IMG/VR virus record: IMGVR_UViG_3300022927_000008
Location: 1-64,000 of that record
Direction: 5' to 3' (one strand)
Length of the DNA: 64,000 nucleotides
Origin: a virus
In this document: one piece after another, positions 59,814 through 64,000 of the stretch
Position numbering within the stretch: the stretch's first letter is position 1
Layout: each line of letters opens with the position of its first letter
Program-made: the position numbers and the translations under genes
Notes under the pieces: generated by a model
What the model was told of the DNA's origin: nothing
Seen by the model: only the letters and a program-made list of their open reading frames with translations
Databases searched by the model: none

Positions 59814-61264
59814 TAATATTCTAATTTATGGGGTGTTACTTTTGGTTTTCTAGTGTCTATTTTGATTAGTTCATACCTTTCTCGGGGCTTCCAATTTTTA
59901 AATAATGTATCTATATTATCTATAATACGGTAGGACATTTTTTCTGCAGTGAATCCTGCTTCATCACTTAGAGCCCACTTTCTTCCTATTTCTCCTTTAA
60001 TTTTTCTTTCTTTAGCCCCCATTTCCCATACCTCAAATAATCTATTAGCGGCATCACTAGAATCACATCTATCATCAAAAATATAAGGGGTAGGAGGGGA
60101 ACCTTGGATTGAAATACTTGAAGGGAAAATAGGAAAGGCCCATTCTCCATGTTGGGTATATGTTTTTCTATGGTTTGAAGGTATTTTCTCATTAGGGGTA
60201 AACCATTTTCCTTTATTATCTATAAATCTCATTTGGTCTTGCATTCCCCCGGTAACATTAGCTACTATAGGGTTACCTACAAGTAAAGCTTCGGTTAAAC
60301 TTAACCCCCACCCTTCATTAGATGTAAGTTGGATCTGAACATCAGAGCAATTATATAGAAAATTCATATGCTCAGTATCCAATTTATCCTCTACAAATAA
60401 AATGTTATACTTTTTATCATCCCCACACAAAGTTTCAATAACAGCAGGTAAATTGGTACCATTAGGATCTATCCTTTGGGTTTTTAATATTAGAAGACAT
60501 TTCTCAGCTTGCTTGGGAGTAAGTTTATCAACGAATTGTTTATAGGCCCAAATAGTATCTGGTATCTGTTTACGCCTAATGTTTCTAGAGTTGTAAAGGG
60601 TAACAAAATCATATTCTTTGCCTTTAAAAAGCTCAGTTTTAAACTCTTCAAGCTGAGTGGCTTTTTCGTGTGATTTGTCGATAGGGAAAAATATTTTATG
60701 ATTTAGCCCATGGGGAACATAAGAAATAATTTTATTTTTAGCTTTATCTCCTAATACTAATTTATTTATATTAACAGTCTGTTTTGAAATGCCCATTAAC
60801 AAATCACATGATTCATAATATTCTTTATTATACATTGGGGCTGGGAAGTCGTCCCAAATATTTAAATAAATAATAGGAATATTTTGCCTAATTTCGTTTT
60901 CCATTTGAAACAACCAAGTCCAATATCTGGGGTCAGTAAATATAAAAATGGCATCAGGCTGCTCTCTTTTTATAAAGAACCTCACTGCATCGGGGTTCCC
61001 ATACCCATTACTAGGGTATATAGTTACTGAGGTGTCTTCTAATCCTGTTATTTTATTGGTTTCAGGGCTTAAATCTATAATTTTTCCTTCTTCAGGGTGT
61101 TGTATTGCTGCTCCTATATTTACCCAATTATAGTGATGGCAGGTATGGAGCACCATTTCTTTGGCTATAGTCCCTATTCCCGAATGAGTCCTAATATCAT
61201 CACACATTAGGAGTATCTTTTTACGTTCCTCTTTGGGAACATATCCTTTCATTTTCGTAACCAT
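59813..61264 (-). CDS. Glycosyltransferase, GT-B fold, family 4-like (483 aa)
   Basis: A 483-residue GT-B enzyme. MCDDIRTHSGIGTIAKEMVLHTCHHYNWVNIGA (residues about 19-51) is the acceptor-side Gly-rich loop, and IQLTSNEGWGLSLTEALLVGNPIVANVTGG (about 310-340) is the E-x7-E donor site. The start may be MVTKMKG (61264) or MKG four codons later. Paralogous in layout to the 426-residue GT next to it, suggesting a duplicated pair. Confidence 0.8.
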   Translation of the reverse strand: MVTKMKGYVPKEERKKILLMCDDIRTHSGIGTIAKEMVLHTCHHYNWVNIGAAIQHPEEGKIIDLSPETNKITGLEDTSVTIYPSNGYGNPDAVRFFIKREQPDAIFIFTDPRYWTWLFQMENEIRQNIPIIYLNIWDDFPAPMYNKEYYESCDLLMGISKQTVNINKLVLGDKAKNKIISYVPHGLNHKIFFPIDKSHEKATQLEEFKTELFKGKEYDFVTLYNSRNIRRKQIPDTIWAYKQFVDKLTPKQAEKCLLILKTQRIDPNGTNLPAVIETLCGDDKKYNILFVEDKLDTEHMNFLYNCSDVQIQLTSNEGWGLSLTEALLVGNPIVANVTGGMQDQMRFIDNKGKWFTPNEKIPSNHRKTYTQHGEWAFPIFPSSISIQGSPPTPYIFDDRCDSSDAANRLFEVWEMGAKERKIKGEIGRKWALSDEAGFTAEKMSYRIIDNIDTLFKNWKPRERYELIKIDTRKPKVTPHKLEY

Positions 61265-61276
61265 TTTGTTTTTTTA

Positions 61277-61459
61277 TTATAAATCTAAACTATTGTGATT
61301 GTGGATTTGACGTTTAAAGTCTTCATCAGTAAGATACAAATGAACACAACGGTCAGCAAGTTTTTGAAAAGAAAACTTATGTCTAACACATGCTACTTTA
61401 AATTCTTCAAATAAATCACTTTGAATTTTTACGCTTGTTAATGTTAAATCTTTTTTCAT
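61277..61459 (-). CDS. Ribbon-helix-helix regulator-like protein (60 aa)
   Basis: A 60-residue protein with a ribbon-helix-helix pattern: strand LTLTSVKIQSDLF, helix EEFKVACVRHKF, turn SFQKLADRCVHLYL. This fold forms DNA-binding dimers that act as small repressors or activators in phages. It lies alone ahead of the two GT-B genes and has its own late-type motif, so it may control the glycan operon. Confidence 0.75.
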   Translation of the reverse strand: MKKDLTLTSVKIQSDLFEEFKVACVRHKFSFQKLADRCVHLYLTDEDFKRQIHNHNSLDL

Positions 61460-61476
61460 AGCTAATATATTTTGAT

Positions 61477-61484
61477 ATAAATAT
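61477..61484 (-). promoter_or_regulatory. Late-type promoter motif ATATTTAT
   Basis: Minus-strand GAATATTTATATC; ends 17 nt before the ribbon-helix-helix gene, in the 33-base gap after the GT2 gene. Confidence 0.4.
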
Positions 61485-61492
61485 TCGCGAAA

Positions 61493-62233
61493 TTAAAAAG
61501 ATGTGTTTCGGGTATAACCCTCCTCAAAATGATCAACAGTTAACTTATTGATAAATACAGGTTTTAAATCATGTTGTTTCATCCAAGGGTTAACTCTATT
61601 ATAAAAATTTATATCTCCAGGTTCACGTCTTCCATAAAAATATAAAGGGTCTCTTCTTCTTAAAGGTATAATTCTATAGTTAATACAAGTACTAGAATTA
61701 ATTATATTAATAGGAGTTGGGGGGAGATTAGTATAAAGTTCTGGGGGGTTTTGGCGGGGTAAAACACCATTTAGGTATTTGGATTTAGTATAAAGAAATG
61801 GAGATTGAGTAGTTTCTATTGCTGTAGCTAAGGTTTCTAAATGATCAGGAAAATAAATATCATCGTGGTCTAATTTACAGATATAATCATAACCTTCGTT
61901 TATAGCATATTCTATCCCTATGTTGGTACCGTGGGCACCCCCACTATGCCATAAATCCTCTCCTCCTTTAGGATACCTTTTCCTTTCTACAGCCACTGGA
62001 AGGTTAATGGGTAGGGTTTTATTTGGGGGGCAAAGTTTAATTATTTGTTCAAATTCTGCTTTGTCTTTGTAATTATCTCCTATTAAGTATATTTTCCAAT
62101 TTTTATATGTTTGGTTAAAAACACTTTGTAAGGTATTTTTTATATAACTAAATGTTTTACCATCAGGTCTATAATAAGTAGTTACAACTATTGCTAATTT
62201 AGGGTTACTATATTTTTTATTTATAAGTTCCAT
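61493..62233 (-). CDS. Glycosyltransferase family 2 (246 aa)
   Basis: GT2: KLAIVVTTYYRPDGKTFSYIKNTLQSVFNQTYKNWKIYLIGDN at residues about 12-55, the GTNIGIEYAINEGYDYICKLDHDDIYFPDHLETLA segment with metal site D-H-D-D near 118-121. It ends with a divergent C-terminus. Overlaps the hexapeptide acyltransferase gene by 13 bases. Confidence 0.85.
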   Translation of the reverse strand: MELINKKYSNPKLAIVVTTYYRPDGKTFSYIKNTLQSVFNQTYKNWKIYLIGDNYKDKAEFEQIIKLCPPNKTLPINLPVAVERKRYPKGGEDLWHSGGAHGTNIGIEYAINEGYDYICKLDHDDIYFPDHLETLATAIETTQSPFLYTKSKYLNGVLPRQNPPELYTNLPPTPINIINSSTCINYRIIPLRRRDPLYFYGRREPGDINFYNRVNPWMKQHDLKPVFINKLTVDHFEEGYTRNTSF

Positions 62234-63042
62234 AGTGGAATTCCTTTAAGGTTGGGTTCAATGTTTTTTTTCTTTTTAGCAGGAATTCCTATATAAACTC
62301 CACTATCTTTTATGTTTTTAATTACTACACTTCCTGCTCCTAATATTATATTATCTGATTGGAGTTCTATTCTAGGGTTTATGATGGTGGCACAACCTAA
62401 GAAACAATTATTAGATATCTTAACAGAACCCCCTATAGTAACATTATTAGCAAAATGTACATTTTCTCCAATTTTAGTTCCATGACCTATACAGCAACCA
62501 GGAGCTAAGTTAACATTGTCTTTTAAGGTTGTGTATTCATTTGCTGATCCTCTTACTATTGAAGTATTACTACCAATAATACAGTTGTTTCCTATTTTAA
62601 CTCCACCTAATTGTCTTAAAAAAACTTTAGTAGCCCCATCCCACACCCACATCATACCTTCGGTTCCAATACTGCAATTAGCATCTATCCTTGTTCCATT
62701 TCCTACTTCAGTTTTAGAATAAACTACAGAATTAGGGCCAATAATTACATTATCACCAATTACAACACCATCACCAATTACAGCTGTAGGGTCTATAGAA
62801 CAATTATCACCCTTAATATATGATTTTTTATCAAAAGTGTATGGGTATTTTACTTGATGGGATAACCTATAAAATTCTAGTTGGGGATTTTTTACAATAA
62901 CTTGTACTACATTATTTAATCCTTCAAATTTTTGTTTGCAAAATAATTTACAATTTTTTAAATGTTTTACATGTTCAGGATTATCACCTACATAATAAGT
63001 AATCATTCCTTCTTTAGTATTAGGTAAAATTGATAATATCAT
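62221..63042 (-). CDS. Left-handed beta-helix acyltransferase, LpxD-like (273 aa)
   Basis: A hexapeptide-repeat transferase: about 60 residues of N-terminal alpha/beta domain, then isoleucine-patch repeats from SIDPTAVIGDGVVIGDNVIIGPNSVVY through CIIGSNTSIVRG and NNVTIGGSVKISNN to IILGAGSVVIKNI. The catalytic-type His lies in GHGTKIGENVHFANN. The N-domain plus helix layout matches LpxD/amino-sugar N-acyltransferases, which add acyl groups to nucleotide-linked amino sugars. Coupled to the next acyltransferase by 4 bases. Confidence 0.8.
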   Translation of the reverse strand: MILSILPNTKEGMITYYVGDNPEHVKHLKNCKLFCKQKFEGLNNVVQVIVKNPQLEFYRLSHQVKYPYTFDKKSYIKGDNCSIDPTAVIGDGVVIGDNVIIGPNSVVYSKTEVGNGTRIDANCSIGTEGMMWVWDGATKVFLRQLGGVKIGNNCIIGSNTSIVRGSANEYTTLKDNVNLAPGCCIGHGTKIGENVHFANNVTIGGSVKISNNCFLGCATIINPRIELQSDNIILGAGSVVIKNIKDSGVYIGIPAKKKKNIEPNLKGIPLWNL

Positions 63043-63524
63043 TTATTGTCCTTATATTTTTTAGCGGGAATCCCATACCAAATTTCATCTGCAGGAATAT
63101 CATTTCTTACTTGGGAATTAGCACCTATAATTGAATTATTTCCAACTGATGTATCAGGCATTAAGGTTACATTTGCACCAATTAGCACAAAATTACCTAT
63201 ACCTTTTACAATTTTTGTTGAATTTTCTTCAAGGTTTGGAGTGTCGGTTAATACAAACCCATATTTAATTACACAATTTTTCCCAATAGTAGCGTTTGCT
63301 GAGATTGTGCATCTGCTTCCCATAGAGGTTCTATCACCCACTACGACGTTATTTCTAATTTCACAATAAGCAGTAAATGAACAATTCTTACCAATCTTCG
63401 CACCAGTCCTCACAATGCAAAACGGACCAATTTTAGTGTTATCACCAATTTCTACACCATCTTCTATTAGTGCTAGGGGATGAATTTCTACATTTTTACC
63501 TATTTTTGATTTGTTTGATATCAT
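63039..63524 (-). CDS. Left-handed beta-helix acetyltransferase (161 aa)
   Basis: A 161-residue all-hexapeptide protein (KIGKNVEIHPLALIEDGVEIGDNTKIGPFCIV ... VVGDRTSMGSRCTISANATIGKNC ... VLIGANVTLMPDTSVGNNSIIGANSQV) ending with the usual IWYGIPAKKYKDN loop. The size and layout match amino-sugar acetyltransferases such as those acting after DegT-type aminotransferases. It lies directly after such an aminotransferase gene, so the two steps are probably consecutive. Confidence 0.8.
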   Translation of the reverse strand: MISNKSKIGKNVEIHPLALIEDGVEIGDNTKIGPFCIVRTGAKIGKNCSFTAYCEIRNNVVVGDRTSMGSRCTISANATIGKNCVIKYGFVLTDTPNLEENSTKIVKGIGNFVLIGANVTLMPDTSVGNNSIIGANSQVRNDIPADEIWYGIPAKKYKDNK

Positions 63525-64000
63525 TTCTTATATATTTCAAATTTACTTAAATCGGGATAAGGTAGTTCCAAATCTTCATTGTGTTTCTTACCACCACCCA
63601 TTTCATAGAATTGTCCCATAAGTAACAACCCCCTAGCTGCAAGTTCCGGCATCATGTAAAAGTTCCAACCTAACATATCAAAGTTATCTTCGTGATATGA
63701 ACATTCTCTTCTTCCACTATATCTAGCTCTTTTAAACCATAAATAAGCCTCATGTGAGTCAGTTAATATAGCACCACCTTTAGATAGCTTAAAATGTTTA
63801 TAAGGTCCAGTGAATGAAATACACATATGTGTGTTAGGTAAATACATGTCTGCTGTAAATCTTAGAGCAGAATCCCATACGTTAGAGCCCTCTAATTGGT
63901 ATGCTCCTTTTATGGTCTTTCCTTTTACAGGTTTAAATTTAACTTTCCCCCCAGCATGAATAATTTCACAAGGGACTGATGGGTAGGTTCTAGAAGGAAT
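63521..64000 (-). CDS. DegT/DnrJ/EryC1-type sugar aminotransferase, 5' part outside window
   Basis: The frame is open from the right edge to a stop at 63521 (159 residues, N-terminus missing). Visible are PSRTYPSVPCEII, GAYQLEGSNVWDSAL and the PLP-lysine neighbourhood SFTGPYKHFKLSKGGAILTD, followed by YHEDNFDMLGWNFYMMPELAARGLLLM, the family's C-terminal helix pattern. These PLP enzymes transfer an amino group to nucleotide-linked keto-sugars. The overlap with the acetyltransferase (4 bases) suggests synthesis of an N-acylated amino sugar. Confidence 0.8.
   Translation of the reverse strand: MPSRTYPSVPCEIIHAGGKVKFKPVKGKTIKGAYQLEGSNVWDSALRFTADMYLPNTHMCISFTGPYKHFKLSKGGAILTDSHEAYLWFKRARYSGRRECSYHEDNFDMLGWNFYMMPELAARGLLLMGQFYEMGGGKKHNEDLELPYPDLSKFEIYKK

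Noticed and set aside
1-64000. CRISPR array, insertion sequence or integrase/attachment site
   Set aside because: No regularly spaced short repeats with unique spacers, no transposase or integrase motifs and no target-site duplications were seen. The spaced repeats that do exist are promoters and fibre modules.

Overview
The window is about 64 kb from the genome of a T4-like contractile-tailed phage (myovirus). The evidence is a recognisable late region: baseplate wedge gp6, gp25, a gp5/gpV-like spike hub and a gp55-type late sigma factor. There is also a tRNA cluster, and genes sit almost entirely on the minus strand in tightly overlapping (ATGA/TAATG) operons. No Shine-Dalgarno sequences precede the starts; leaders are A-rich. 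One small protein ends in a PIDG-type C-terminal sorting signal, and several proteins are lipoproteins. These points together suggest a Bacteroidota (probably marine flavobacterial) host. That host call is inference, not proof.

Layout (transcription runs right to left except one gene). 1-14 kb: virion structural block, running from the spike hub (12.6-13.8 kb) through gp25, gp6, a 1350-residue baseplate/tail protein and several unidentified structural proteins. 14-18.6 kb: late sigma, HD hydrolase, YkuK-like RNase H-fold protein, tRNA-Ser and a DUF932 protein. 18.6-24.9 kb: the only plus-strand gene and a run of proteins that share an N-terminal tag MKEL..FRKFLAE, interpreted as a T4-style capsid-targeting sequence cleaved by the prohead protease. 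25-36 kb: RadA/RecA-like ATPase and many small early/middle proteins, most without known function, plus two further tagged head-protein candidates and a YqiA-like esterase. 36-45 kb: four adhesin/tail-fibre genes sharing an N-terminal attachment module; three are followed by a paralogous small gene. 45-54 kb: HAD nucleotidase, two glycosyltransferases, lipoproteins, eight of the nine tRNAs, two structured non-coding blocks, small proteins and a GH16 endoglycanase. 54-64 kb: a glycan-synthesis operon (glycosyltransferases of several folds, two hexapeptide acyltransferases and a DegT-type aminotransferase cut by the window edge).

Two repeated regulatory signals organise expression. Class 1 (14 sites, upstream of early/middle and accessory genes) has two GTCAT boxes exactly 11 bp apart, about 32 bp upstream of a TATATTC-like box, with a variable palindrome between them. 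Class 2 (13 sites, mainly late genes) is ATATTTAT followed, most often 4-5 nt later, by the start codon, which would give leaderless or nearly leaderless late transcripts.

The most interesting items are the GTCAT promoter family, the battery of capsid-targeted cargo proteins, the recombining adhesin cassettes with a C-terminal cupredoxin-like (H...CxxHxxM) domain, and the phage-borne glycan pathway with a GH16 enzyme. Function calls rest on motif recognition by eye; no database search was possible.
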